In this document: positions 8,274-17,072 of the stretch, in pieces
Layout of the letters: each line of letters opens with the position of its first letter
Position numbering within the stretch: the stretch's first letter is position 1
Assembly: GCF_010726245.1 (NCBI RefSeq)
Contig: NZ_AP022561.1
Location: forward strand, 62,001 to 126,000
Origin: Mycolicibacterium aichiense
Lineage (GTDB): Bacteria > Actinomycetota > Actinomycetes > Mycobacteriales > Mycobacteriaceae
Reading direction: 5' to 3'
Length of the DNA stretch: 64,000 nucleotides
The notes under the pieces: model-generated
Database searches by the model: none
Told to the model about the DNA's origin: nothing
Seen by the model: the letters and a program-made list of their open reading frames with translations, nothing else
Made by a program: the position numbers and the translations under genes

Positions 8274-9335
8274 CACCACCACCGCACCCACGACCAGGGC
8301 AGGCCGAAAGCCGTCCTGTAAGAGGGGGGCGACCACGACCGGCCCCAGTATCTGGCCCACCGAGTACCCCGCGGTGAGCAGCGCGACAGCCCTTGGATAA
8401 CGCAGCAGTCGCGCTGCCGAGAGCGTCAGCGTGCTGATTCCGATGAAGGTGCCGCCGAAGAGCGCCGCCCCGATCAGCGCTGCCGCGACGCCGCCGAAGA
8501 CGCCCGCCACCGCGATTCCCCCGGCCTGTGCGCACAACGCTGTCGCCAGCAGTGCCGGATGGGACCATCGCGAGCTCAACGCTGCCCACAGCGCCGCGGA
8601 GGGGATGGTCGCCAGGCCCACCACGAGCCACGTGGCACCCCCGAGCCAGTGCGGCGCGTCCTGGGCGACCGCGGCGACCAGGAACGTCCCGGCGATGATG
8701 TAGCCGACGCCCTCGAGTGAGTAGCTCATCGCCAGCAGACTGAACAGTCTGTGCGGCAGGTGTTTTCGCTCCGCGGCTGGTGACGGCGGGACCGCGGGTG
8801 TGCGGTGCATCGTCCAGGCCGCGGTAGTCAGGACAGCGGCGGCAGCCGCGGAGGTCCACCAGGCGAGCCGCCACTGCTCACTGGCCAGCACCAATACGGC
8901 CGACAACGCGATCCCCGCGCCGATGCCGCCGAATCCCCACCCGGCCAGATGGGCGGGGTGCCCGTGCAGGTGCTCCAGCAGAATGTTGACGGCGATCACG
9001 AACACCAACGCACTGGTCACGCCCGCCAGGCCTCGCAGTAGCGTCCATTCGAGCACGGTGTTGGTCAACGGCATGCCGGCCAGACTCGCGACTAGCACGA
9101 CCAGCGATGCGCGGCAGACCGCAATGGACCGGGCCAGTGGCGGCCAGCTGAAACCCGCCACCGCGCCGACGAGGTAGCCGATGTAGTTCGCGGTGGCCAG
9201 GGTGGCCGCCGCATGCGGTGCGATGCCGGTCTGTGCCGTCATCAGCGGAAGGATCGGGGTGTACACGAATCGGCCGATGCCCATTGCGGCCGCGAGCGCC
9301 GCGGCGCTACGTGCGACGTGCCTGTGATGCTGCAT
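8121..9335 (-). CDS. YbfB/YjiJ-type MFS transporter
   Basis: This 404-residue membrane protein has about twelve hydrophobic helices and an N-terminal MGIGRFVYTPILPLM signature typical of the YbfB/YjiJ branch of the major facilitator superfamily. The substrate is unknown. The ATG at 9335 is chosen because the first helix follows at once; the frame stays open upstream but the sequence there is not protein-like. The normal family end is near GWKPDRR; the remaining 30 or so residues are hydrophilic and encoded opposite the 3' end of the lysR gene. That tail may be a read-out extension with no function. Confidence 0.85.
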   Translation of the reverse strand: MQHHRHVARSAAALAAAMGIGRFVYTPILPLMTAQTGIAPHAAATLATANYIGYLVGAVAGFSWPPLARSIAVCRASLVVLVASLAGMPLTNTVLEWTLLRGLAGVTSALVFVIAVNILLEHLHGHPAHLAGWGFGGIGAGIALSAVLVLASEQWRLAWWTSAAAAAVLTTAAWTMHRTPAVPPSPAAERKHLPHRLFSLLAMSYSLEGVGYIIAGTFLVAAVAQDAPHWLGGATWLVVGLATIPSAALWAALSSRWSHPALLATALCAQAGGIAVAGVFGGVAAALIGAALFGGTFIGISTLTLSAARLLRYPRAVALLTAGYSVGQILGPVVVAPLLQDGFRPALVVGAVVVLAAALVAGSMRIIGWKPDRRLIQSEITDATGEFIDQRGHGGVVVVAPPHQ

Positions 9336-9498
9336 CGCACCATCGTGGAACTGATCCGATGCAGACTGCCACGTCCGCGCTGCTCGCAGCTGGGAGGCGG
9401 AGACTTCCACCGGGATTGCCCCGGCTGGGTCTAGCGGAATTAACTCAGCTCCCCCTAGTGTTGTCGCCAAAGAAGACGTCGGCAAAGGGAGAACTTCG

Positions 9499-10176
9499 AT
9501 GACAGAGCAGACCACCGCGCTGGTAACGGGCGCGAACCGCGGATTGGGACGAAAGTTCGCCGCCGAACTGATCTCGCGGGGAGTCAAGGTGTACGCCGCG
9601 GCCCGCAGGCCCGAAACGATCGACCTGCCCGGCGTGGTGCCGATCCAGCTGGACATCACCGATCCGGAGTCGGTCCGTCGGGCGGCGGCGGTCGCCGAGG
9701 ACGTCACGGTCCTGATCAACAACGCCGGCGTCTCAACAGAGGCCGATTTGCTCAGCGGACCGATCGAGGACATCCGGCTGGAGATGGAAACGCATTACTT
9801 CGGCACGCTCAACGTCACCCGCGAGTTCGTCCCGGTCATCGAGAAGAACGGTGGCGGCTCCATCCTGAATGTTCTGTCGGTGCTGTCCTGGTATCACGCA
9901 CCGTCGTTCGGGGCCTACTCGGCAGCCAAAGCGGCCGGCTGGGCCATGACGGATGCACTGCGAACTGAACTGGCGCCCAGGGGCGTTCACGTCGCAGCCC
10001 TGCACGTCGGGTTCATGGACACCGATATGGCCTCCTTTGTCCCCGCCGACCAGAAGGCCGATCCCGCAGTGGTGGCGAAGCTGGCGGTGGACGGACTATT
10101 CAGCGGCCGGCCCGAGATCCTCGCCGATGACCTGACCAAGCAGGTCAAGGCCGGACTGGCCACCGCGAACGGCTAG
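9499..10176 (+). CDS. Short-chain dehydrogenase/reductase
   Basis: This 225-residue classical SDR has TGANRGLG near the N-terminus, NNAG at about 74-77 and a catalytic YSAAK motif preceded by SVLSW. It would be an NAD(P)-dependent alcohol or ketone oxidoreductase; the substrate cannot be read from sequence. An AAAGGGAG ribosome site precedes the ATG. It is monocistronic and converges with prfC over a hairpin. Confidence 0.9.
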   Translation: MTEQTTALVTGANRGLGRKFAAELISRGVKVYAAARRPETIDLPGVVPIQLDITDPESVRRAAAVAEDVTVLINNAGVSTEADLLSGPIEDIRLEMETHYFGTLNVTREFVPVIEKNGGGSILNVLSVLSWYHAPSFGAYSAAKAAGWAMTDALRTELAPRGVHVAALHVGFMDTDMASFVPADQKADPAVVAKLAVDGLFSGRPEILADDLTKQVKAGLATANG

Positions 10177-10185
10177 CCCGACCCC

Positions 10186-10238
10186 GCGATTTCGGCGCGC
10201 TTTCCTGGGCCTGGCGCCGGTTTCCGCGCCGAAGTCGC
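10186..10238. terminator. Hairpin between convergent SDR and prfC genes
   Basis: GCGATTTCGGCGCG (10186-10199) pairs with CGCGCCGAAGTCGC (10225-10238): 14 bp with one T-G wobble, around a 25-nt loop. It fills most of the gap between two convergent stop codons. There is no T-tract, as is common in mycobacteria, so it is a likely bidirectional terminator or transcript-end structure. Confidence 0.6.
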
Positions 10239-10245
10239 CTGGCGG

Positions 10246-11889
10246 TCAGTCGTCGCCGGCGGCAACCAACGGGCGCAGCGTTACCGCAGGGTTGTCCTCA
10301 CAGAAGCCCTGCAGCCGCCACTTCGTGGTGAACAGGGCGAGCATGACGCCGTCGGTGCGGGTCAGAACTTCGGTGGACACCTGCTTGTCCACGAACGGCG
10401 CGTCCACGGGATCGACGGCGCGCGCCACGGTGTAGGGCAGCGGGTCCAGTGCGATAGGTGCGTTGAACTCCGTGGCCATCCGGTGACTTGTCACCTCGAA
10501 CTGCAGCGGGCCCACGGCGGCGAGCACCGGCGCCTGCTCGCCTCGGCGGTCCGACCGCAGAACTTGCACCACGCCTTCCTGCTCGAGTTGTTCGATCCCC
10601 TTGCGGAACTGCTTGTGCTTACTCGGATCAGTGCCCCGGGCGACTGAGAAATGCACCGGGGCGAAGCTCGGGATCGGCGGAAACTGAACGGGCACATCGC
10701 GAAAGAGGGTGTCACCCGGCCGCAGTGCGGCCGCGTTCGCCAGCCCGATGACATCGCCCGGCCACGCATTGTCCAGCGTGGAGCGTTGTTGACCGAACAC
10801 CGACTGCGCGTACTTGGTGACGAACGGCTTGCCGGTTGCGGCATGGGTCAGGACGTCCCCGCGCTCGAACGTTCCCGAACACACCCGCGCGTAGGCAATC
10901 CGGTCGCGGTGCGCGGAGTCCATGCCGGCCTGGACCTTGAAGACGAACGCGCTGAACGGGGCGTCAACCGGCCGCACATTGCCGTCGACGTCGACCTGGC
11001 CGCTCGGCGGAGGGGCGAGCCTGATCAGGTTGTCCAGAAGCTGATTCACACCGAAATTCAGTGCGGCGGAGGTGAACAGGACCGGCGTCGTGACGCCCTG
11101 CAGGAAGGCTTCCTGGTCATGGTCGCCGTCGTCGGCGGAGAGCAGTTCGCATTCCTCGACCGCGTTGTCCCAGTCGATGCCCGCTGCGTCGTGGGCACGC
11201 TCGGGTGCGATGTGCTCCTCGGGTGCGGCGGTGGCACCGCCCGCGGTGCGGGTGAACCGAATGAAGTTGCCGGTGCGGCGATCCAGGACACCCTTGAAGT
11301 CACCGGCAATGCCGACCGGCCAGGTCAGCGGGGTCGGCTTGAGGCCGATACGTGCCTGGATCTCGTCGAGCAGTTCCAGCGCGTGGCGCCCGGGCCGGTC
11401 CCACTTGTTGATGACGGTGAGGATGGGCAATCCGCGGTGCTTGCAGACCTGAAACAGCTTGAGGGTCTGCGGTTCAAGACCCTTTGCGGCGTCGATCAGC
11501 ATGACGGCGCAGTCGACGGCGCTGAGCACCCGGTAGGTGTCCTCGGAGAAGTCGGCGTGCCCGGGGGTGTCGAGCAGGTTGATGACGCAGTCCTGCCCCT
11601 CGGGGGAGTGATACGGGAATTGCAGTGCCGTGGAGGTGATGGAGATACCCCGGGCCTGTTCCATCTCCATCCAGTCCGACACCGTGGCCCGTCGTCCGGC
11701 TTTGCCGTGGATGGCACCGGCCTGCGTGATGACCCGCGCGTGCAGCACCAGGGCCTCGGTCAGTGTCGACTTGCCGGCGTCAGGGTGGCTGATGACGGCG
11801 AAAGTGCGCCTGCGACCGGCTTCGGTCGCGAGTCGGTTCGCCGCAGCCGTCGTCGGCGCCGCCGGGATGTCGAGGTCGTGATCACTCAT
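10246..11889 (-). CDS. prfC: Peptide chain release factor 3
   Basis: This 547-residue translational GTPase recycles class I release factors from the ribosome after peptide release. It has the P-loop SHPDAGKST (34-42), DTPGH (G3) and NKWD (G4), with RF3-specific sequence around SDWMEMEQARGISITSTALQF. The C-terminal domains (LRSDRRGEQAPVLAAVGPLQFEV region) match RF3 and not EF-G or TypA. Length is normal. It appears to be a single-gene unit. RF3 is absent from many slow-growing mycobacteria, so this fits an environmental species (known trend, not shown here). Confidence 0.95.
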   Translation of the reverse strand: MSDHDLDIPAAPTTAAANRLATEAGRRRTFAVISHPDAGKSTLTEALVLHARVITQAGAIHGKAGRRATVSDWMEMEQARGISITSTALQFPYHSPEGQDCVINLLDTPGHADFSEDTYRVLSAVDCAVMLIDAAKGLEPQTLKLFQVCKHRGLPILTVINKWDRPGRHALELLDEIQARIGLKPTPLTWPVGIAGDFKGVLDRRTGNFIRFTRTAGGATAAPEEHIAPERAHDAAGIDWDNAVEECELLSADDGDHDQEAFLQGVTTPVLFTSAALNFGVNQLLDNLIRLAPPPSGQVDVDGNVRPVDAPFSAFVFKVQAGMDSAHRDRIAYARVCSGTFERGDVLTHAATGKPFVTKYAQSVFGQQRSTLDNAWPGDVIGLANAAALRPGDTLFRDVPVQFPPIPSFAPVHFSVARGTDPSKHKQFRKGIEQLEQEGVVQVLRSDRRGEQAPVLAAVGPLQFEVTSHRMATEFNAPIALDPLPYTVARAVDPVDAPFVDKQVSTEVLTRTDGVMLALFTTKWRLQGFCEDNPAVTLRPLVAAGDD

Positions 11890-11926
11890 CGCGCCGTCGA
11901 TGGTATTTGCCGACGACGCAAAACCT

Positions 11927-13081
11927 CTAATCCTGGGCTGGAGTGACGTAAGCGGTGATGGTCTGGTAGTCGTTGGCCCGCCACGCCTTCATGAACGTGT
12001 TCAGCGGGAGGCCCATGCCCTGCCCACCGTTCTTCCAGGCACCGTCATTGACGAAGATGACGTCCTTGTCGGTGTCGATGCCCAAGACCGTGATGGCGTG
12101 GTCGCCCGAATACGCCATGTCAGGGGTGCCTTGGCCCCAGGCGATCTGGGCCTTGATCGTGACGATGACCGAGTTGCCGTCGATCAATGCTTTCTTGAGG
12201 TTGGCGTAGGCGAGGTCGCCCTGGTTCTTGGAGTACTGGGTCGACATCGCCGTGATGCCGTGCGCGTCCAGCAGCGCCAACGCGTCGGCGTTCTGCACGT
12301 AGGAGTCCGCCACCGGGTCGTAGATCTTGGCCCCGGCTGTCACAGTGCTCGGCGTCGTCGCGGCTTCGTTGATGATTTCGGCCGCGGTCGGCATCTTGTC
12401 GGGACCCAGAAGCTGGCCCATGACCATGGCCGACGACACCAAGAGACAGATGTTCTTCCCGTCTTGATAGATGAAGTAGCCGACCTTGTCGAGTGGGTTC
12501 CCGATGATTCCCGATGTGCCGTCCGGCGGAATGTCCGGATTCACTGGACGTCGACTCGGGCCGAAGATGGCCTCGAGGTCATAGCGCAGGGTCGTCAGGT
12601 TGTCGCGGACGCCTTCGATCTGATGCTTGACGAGTAGCTCGAAATCGCGGCGCATGGTGTCGAGAGTCCGCCGGGCCGCGTCCAGGCCGGCCACAACGGC
12701 CTGTTCGATCTCGGTCGGTGTGGGAAGGCGTTGGGCCCGATACTGCTTCGCAGAAGCGGTCGGCGCGGTCGGAGCGTCGGTGGATACCAGGCTCACTGAA
12801 CGCAGCGAGGAGGGGCTCGTCGCTGCCGTTGTGCGCTTGGCCGGAAGTTGCACGGCCGATGCCGAGGGAGGCTTGGGTCTGGCGGATGCGCGGGTGGCGG
12901 CCGCTGCGACCGGCTTGTGCGTGCGCGCACTCGATGCAGACGACTTACTCGTCGACGCATGACTCGAATCATCGGGTGCGGCGCTCGCCACCGCGGCACC
13001 CGCACCCGAAGCGATCAGTAAACCGGCACCGAGGGCGAACCCGAACGTCGCGATTCGCCCAGCCCGCTTGATGGAAGTCAT
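11927..13081 (-). CDS. Secreted C39-like cysteine peptidase, putatively active paralogue
   Basis: This 384-residue exported protein has a signal peptide (about 1-35, ending ASAA), a Ser/Ala/Pro-rich low-complexity linker (about 36-110), a helical segment, then a papain-like C39-type domain (about 200-380). The likely catalytic residues are Cys212 (KNICLLVSSAM), His328 (SGDHAITVLGI) and Asn345 or Asp346 (FVNDG). It may cleave peptides outside the membrane; the target is unknown. The ATG at 13081 overlaps the stop of the upstream paralogue as ATGA. Signal peptide and linker are nearly the same in the two proteins, which points to tandem duplication. Confidence 0.8.
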   Translation of the reverse strand: MTSIKRAGRIATFGFALGAGLLIASGAGAAVASAAPDDSSHASTSKSSASSARTHKPVAAAATRASARPKPPSASAVQLPAKRTTAATSPSSLRSVSLVSTDAPTAPTASAKQYRAQRLPTPTEIEQAVVAGLDAARRTLDTMRRDFELLVKHQIEGVRDNLTTLRYDLEAIFGPSRRPVNPDIPPDGTSGIIGNPLDKVGYFIYQDGKNICLLVSSAMVMGQLLGPDKMPTAAEIINEAATTPSTVTAGAKIYDPVADSYVQNADALALLDAHGITAMSTQYSKNQGDLAYANLKKALIDGNSVIVTIKAQIAWGQGTPDMAYSGDHAITVLGIDTDKDVIFVNDGAWKNGGQGMGLPLNTFMKAWRANDYQTITAYVTPAQD

Positions 13082-14241
13082 GCTGCGAGGCTCTCTTCTG
13101 AGGCTATGGCTTGTGCTGTGGCAGGCGCCAATTCGGCGAAGATGGCTGTGTAACGGCCGGCTTGCCAAGCGTCCAAGAAGTCATCGATCGACATGGTCAG
13201 GTTCTGACCGCCGCCTCCTGGGTAGGCGCCGTCGTTGAGGTACACCAGATTCTTGCTGATGTTGATCCCGAGCAGCACCGCCTGGTGCTCGGTGTTCCAC
13301 ACCGCGGTGTTGCCATCTATCGCGGAGCGGACGTCGCCGCTGATCGACACGATCACCGACTTACCGTCTGACAGTCCGGCCAGCAGACCGTTCCACGCGC
13401 GTTGTTGCTGGGATTTGCTGTAGTAGACGGTACTCACCTTGAGGCCATGGGTCTCCATCAGTTGCACCGAATCAAGTGCCCACACCCAGTCGTTGGTGGC
13501 GGTGCCCAGATACATCTTCCGGCCGGGTTGGGCAACGCTGTCTGTGCTCGTCGCTTCGGCGATGATGTCCTGCGCGGTCACGGTTTGCCCGGTGAGTTTG
13601 CTGATCACCATCGCCGCGGCCATCAGTCCCGAGGTTTGCGCGCCGCCGGCCGCCCAATATTGGCTATTGGCCACATTGCCGTAGATGATCTGCCGGTTCG
13701 GGTGGAACAGCCGATCGAGGTCGATACGCAGGGTGACCAGGTTGTCCCGGAAACCGACGATCTGATTCTGGACGAGCGTCTGGATCTTCTCGCGAAGCTC
13801 GTCGAGGCTGCGTCGGGCCGCATCCAAGCCGACGGTGATCGACTGCTGCAGTTGCGTCGGAGTCGGCAGTGCCGCAGCGCGTTTCGCCGAGCCTTGCTTG
13901 GCGGGGACGGCGGCGACGATGTCGGACTCCCGGGTGACCGCCGTGCTTTCCGGAATAAGGGACCGCTTCGCCTTCAGCTGCACCACGGGCGCCGAATAGC
14001 CGCTTCGGGCACTGGCACTGTGCGCAGGCTTTGGCTTGGCCGCGGCATTGCTGGACGGGCGTGCTGAGCGCGCCGACGATGCCGACGCACTCGAGGCGGC
14101 GGAACTGCTGGATGACGCGTGGCCGGAATCGCCGGGTGCTGCGACGGCGACCGCTGCTCCGGCGCCCGAGGCGATCAGCAAACCGGCGCCGACCGCGAAC
14201 CCGAACGTCGTGACTCGCCCAGCACGCCTCATGGATGTCAC
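13078..14241 (-). CDS. Secreted C39-like paralogue lacking the catalytic cysteine
   Basis: This 387-residue paralogue of the next gene downstream has the same layout: signal peptide (1-35), Ser/Ala linker, helical region and C39-type domain. Aligned without gaps around the active site, the cysteine position is Ser204 (TSGLMAAAM), while His319 (NTEHQAVLLGI) and Asn336/Asp337 (LNDG) are kept. It is therefore probably an inactive pseudo-peptidase or a binding partner (inference). The GTG at 14241 is preferred because it aligns exactly with the start of the paralogue and a GGGCGGGGG stretch lies upstream; ATGs at 14262 and 14232 are alternatives. It is coupled to its paralogue by an ATGA overlap. 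Confidence 0.77.
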   Translation of the reverse strand: MTSMRRAGRVTTFGFAVGAGLLIASGAGAAVAVAAPGDSGHASSSSSAASSASASSARSARPSSNAAAKPKPAHSASARSGYSAPVVQLKAKRSLIPESTAVTRESDIVAAVPAKQGSAKRAAALPTPTQLQQSITVGLDAARRSLDELREKIQTLVQNQIVGFRDNLVTLRIDLDRLFHPNRQIIYGNVANSQYWAAGGAQTSGLMAAAMVISKLTGQTVTAQDIIAEATSTDSVAQPGRKMYLGTATNDWVWALDSVQLMETHGLKVSTVYYSKSQQQRAWNGLLAGLSDGKSVIVSISGDVRSAIDGNTAVWNTEHQAVLLGINISKNLVYLNDGAYPGGGGQNLTMSIDDFLDAWQAGRYTAIFAELAPATAQAIASEESLAA

Positions 14242-14463
14242 GTCGGCCCCCGCCCACATCATCGCGCAAGATATTTAGCGATGCTGACAATAGCGGCACC
14301 CGGTCGATCTCGTCCAGAGTTCGCGTGAGTAGCCAGATCCTGAGTCCGCGTGCACCCGGTAAACCGTTCGAGGGGCTTCTGCGTTACTGCCCAATCGTTT
14401 TGGCGACCAGGCGGAGGGTGGCCGAGGATGTCGGCCTGGGCGGCTGGATGATCAGGCTGACGT

Positions 14464-17004
14464 TCAGTCCAGCCGGCCGACCTCGACGATCCGCAACACG
14501 GGTGACCCGGCCTCGTCCGAGGCGTCCACGTCCACCTCGACCGCGATGCCCCAATCGTGGTCGCCGGCGGGGTCGTCGAGGATCTGCCGCACCCGCCACA
14601 CGTCAGGTCCTCGGTCGATGATCAGCAACGCGGGTCCACGGGCGTCGGCTCCGGTGCCCACTTCGCTGTGCTCATCGAAATAGTCGCCGCCGATCTCGTG
14701 CCAGCGCTGCGCGGACCATCCCGAACCGGCATCCAGTTCGCCCAGCTCGTGCCAGCGCTGGCGGGCGAATAGATCCACCCGCCGGAAGAGGGCGTTGCGG
14801 ACCATGGCGGTGAAGGCCCGCACATTGCCGGTCACCGGCCGGGGCCGCATCGGCACCGCCACGGGGACGTCGTGCGGTTGGTCGGGACTGGTCAGCTCCT
14901 CCCACTCGTCCAGCAGGCTTGAGTCCACCTGGCGTACAAGTTCGCCGAGCCACTCGACGATGTCGGTGAACTCGTCGGTCCGCGCTGCGGTCGGCACCGA
15001 CGACCGCAGCGCCTTGAACGCGTCGGACAGATAGCGCAGAACCGCCCCTTCGGACCGGGTCAGTCCGTAGACGCTGACGAATTCACGGAAGGTGAATCCT
15101 CGCTCCCACATCTCGCGGACAACGGATTTCGGCGACAGGCGGGCGTCGGCCGCCCACGGGTTGGTGTGCAGATACACCTCAAAGGTGTGTGCGAGGAGCT
15201 CCTCGAGCGGTTTGGGATAGCTGACATCGTCGAGCAGTTCGATGCGCTCGTCGTACTCGATGCCGTCGGCCTTCATCGCGGCGACGGCTTCGCCCCTGGC
15301 TTTGTTCAACTGTGCGGCCAGGATCTGGCGCGGATCTTCCAGCGTTGCCTCCACCACCGAAACAACATCCAGCGCAAAGGTTTCCGAGTCGGGATCGAGG
15401 ACGCCGACCGCGGCCAGCGCGAACGTCGACAGTGGCTGGTTGAGGGCGAAGTCGCGCGGCAGATCGACCGTCAGCCGGTAGCGGCGCCCGTCGGGTTGTG
15501 GTTCGGCGAGCCGCTCGAGGACCCCGGCCTGCAGGAGCGAGCGGGCGATGCCGACGGCCTCCCGAATGTGCTGCAGCTGGCGCTTGCGGGGCTCGTGGTT
15601 GTCGGTGAGTAGTCGCCGCATCGCGACGAACGGGTCACCGGGGCGGTCCACCACGTCGAGGATCATCGCCGTGGACACCCGCATGTTGCTGGTCAGGGGT
15701 TCCGGGGTGGCATCTACCAGCCGCGTCATGGTGGCTTCGCTCCACGGCACCATCCCTTCGGGTACCTTGCGGCGCACCAGTTTTCGGCGCTTCTTCGGAT
15801 CATCAGCGGTTTTGGCGAACTGCTTGAGGTTCTCGACTTCGTGGTCGGGCGCCTGCACGACGACGGTGCCGGCCGTGTCGTAGCCGGCCCGGCCGGCGCG
15901 ACCGGCGATTTGGTGGAACTCGCGGGCATTGAGCAGCCGGGTGCGTGTCCCGTCATACTTCGACAGCGCCGAGAAGACGACCGTGCGAATCGGCACGTTG
16001 ATGCCGACGCCCAAAGTGTCGGTGCCACAGATGACTTTGAGCAGCCCGGCCTGCGCCAGCTGTTCGACCAACCGCCGGTACTTGGGCAGCATTCCCGCGT
16101 GATGGACCCCGATACCGTGGCGGACCAGGCGTGACAGCGTCGAGCCGAACGCAGTCGAGAACCGAAAGCTACCGATGTGCTCGGCGATCGACGCCTTCTC
16201 CTCCTTGGTGCTGACGTTGACACTCATCAGCGCCTGCGCGCGTTCCAGGGCGGACGCCTGGGTGAAGTGGACGATGTAGATCGGCGCCTGCTTCGTCTGC
16301 AGCAGTTCGGTGATCGTCTCGTGCATGGGTGTGGTCGCGTACGAGTAGAACAGCGGCACGGGACGCTCGGCGCCGGCCACAAGAGCGGTCGGCCTCCCGG
16401 TGCGGCGGGTGAGGTCCTCGCGCAGGAAGCCGACGTCGCCGAGCGTTGCCGACATCAACAGGAACTGGGCATGCGGCAACTCCAGGAGCGGCACCTGCCA
16501 GGCCCAGCCGCGGTCGGGGTCGCCGTAGAAATGGAACTCGTCCATCACGACCACACCGATATCGGCATCCGCTCCTTCGCGAAGCGCGATGTTGGCCAGG
16601 ATCTCGGCGGTGCAGGCGATGATCGGCGCACTCGCGTTGACCGCAGCGTCGCCGGTGAGCATGCCCACGTTCGCGGCGCCGAATGTCGCGCACAGCGCGA
16701 AGAACTTTTCGCTGACCAGAGCTTTGATCGGCGCCGCGTAGTAGCTTCGCCGCTCCGCCGCCAGGGCTGCGTACAACGCCCCGGTCGCGACCAGGGACTT
16801 CCCGGAGCCCGTCGGTGTGGCCAGGACGACGTTGGCGCCGCTGACCAGTTCGATCAGCGCCTCCTCCTGCGCCGGGTACAGCGGGGTGCCGTTGACCTCG
16901 GCCCAGCCGGCGAAGGTGGTGAACAGCCGGTCCGGGTCGGCGCCCAGCGCGCGAACAGCGGACAGATCGGCGGGGTCGTCGAGGAGGGGGGTGAGAGCAG
17001 TCAT
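14464..17004 (-). CDS. DEAD/DEAH-box helicase with C-terminal DUF3516
   Basis: This 846-residue Ski2-like ATPase has Walker A TPTGSGKS (63-70), a DEFH Walker B box near 154, SAT motif (LLMSATLGD) and motif VI QIAGRAGRAGYD. The C-terminal half matches the DUF3516 region that follows such helicases in actinobacteria. It would unwind RNA or structured nucleic acid with ATP; the biological substrate is not established. It is distinct from HelY in its C-terminus and from the RNA-polymerase-protecting HelR in its whole architecture. It is monocistronic, with 222 bp without a clear gene on the downstream side. Confidence 0.9.
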   Translation of the reverse strand: MTALTPLLDDPADLSAVRALGADPDRLFTTFAGWAEVNGTPLYPAQEEALIELVSGANVVLATPTGSGKSLVATGALYAALAAERRSYYAAPIKALVSEKFFALCATFGAANVGMLTGDAAVNASAPIIACTAEILANIALREGADADIGVVVMDEFHFYGDPDRGWAWQVPLLELPHAQFLLMSATLGDVGFLREDLTRRTGRPTALVAGAERPVPLFYSYATTPMHETITELLQTKQAPIYIVHFTQASALERAQALMSVNVSTKEEKASIAEHIGSFRFSTAFGSTLSRLVRHGIGVHHAGMLPKYRRLVEQLAQAGLLKVICGTDTLGVGINVPIRTVVFSALSKYDGTRTRLLNAREFHQIAGRAGRAGYDTAGTVVVQAPDHEVENLKQFAKTADDPKKRRKLVRRKVPEGMVPWSEATMTRLVDATPEPLTSNMRVSTAMILDVVDRPGDPFVAMRRLLTDNHEPRKRQLQHIREAVGIARSLLQAGVLERLAEPQPDGRRYRLTVDLPRDFALNQPLSTFALAAVGVLDPDSETFALDVVSVVEATLEDPRQILAAQLNKARGEAVAAMKADGIEYDERIELLDDVSYPKPLEELLAHTFEVYLHTNPWAADARLSPKSVVREMWERGFTFREFVSVYGLTRSEGAVLRYLSDAFKALRSSVPTAARTDEFTDIVEWLGELVRQVDSSLLDEWEELTSPDQPHDVPVAVPMRPRPVTGNVRAFTAMVRNALFRRVDLFARQRWHELGELDAGSGWSAQRWHEIGGDYFDEHSEVGTGADARGPALLIIDRGPDVWRVRQILDDPAGDHDWGIAVEVDVDASDEAGSPVLRIVEVGRLD

Positions 17005-17072
17005 CGGGATACTGGCACAGCCTAGTCAGGTTGGGCCGACCGGCTCGGTGCGGGCTGCGCGTGGTGCGGTGG

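Noticed and set aside
10651..11946. 431-codon ORF antisense to prfC
   Set aside because: It mirrors the conserved RF3 gene and has no protein-like motif or ribosome site.
14263..14463. Possible tRNA because of a GTTCGAGG stretch
   Set aside because: No acceptor stem or anticodon arm can be drawn around it, and no other tRNA consensus is present.
14464..17004. Helicase as HelR, given the rifamycin gene elsewhere in the window
   Set aside because: It is a Ski2-like helicase with DUF3516, not the UvrD-like HelR architecture, and no RAE-like CTTGCGGCAAG occurs upstream of it.
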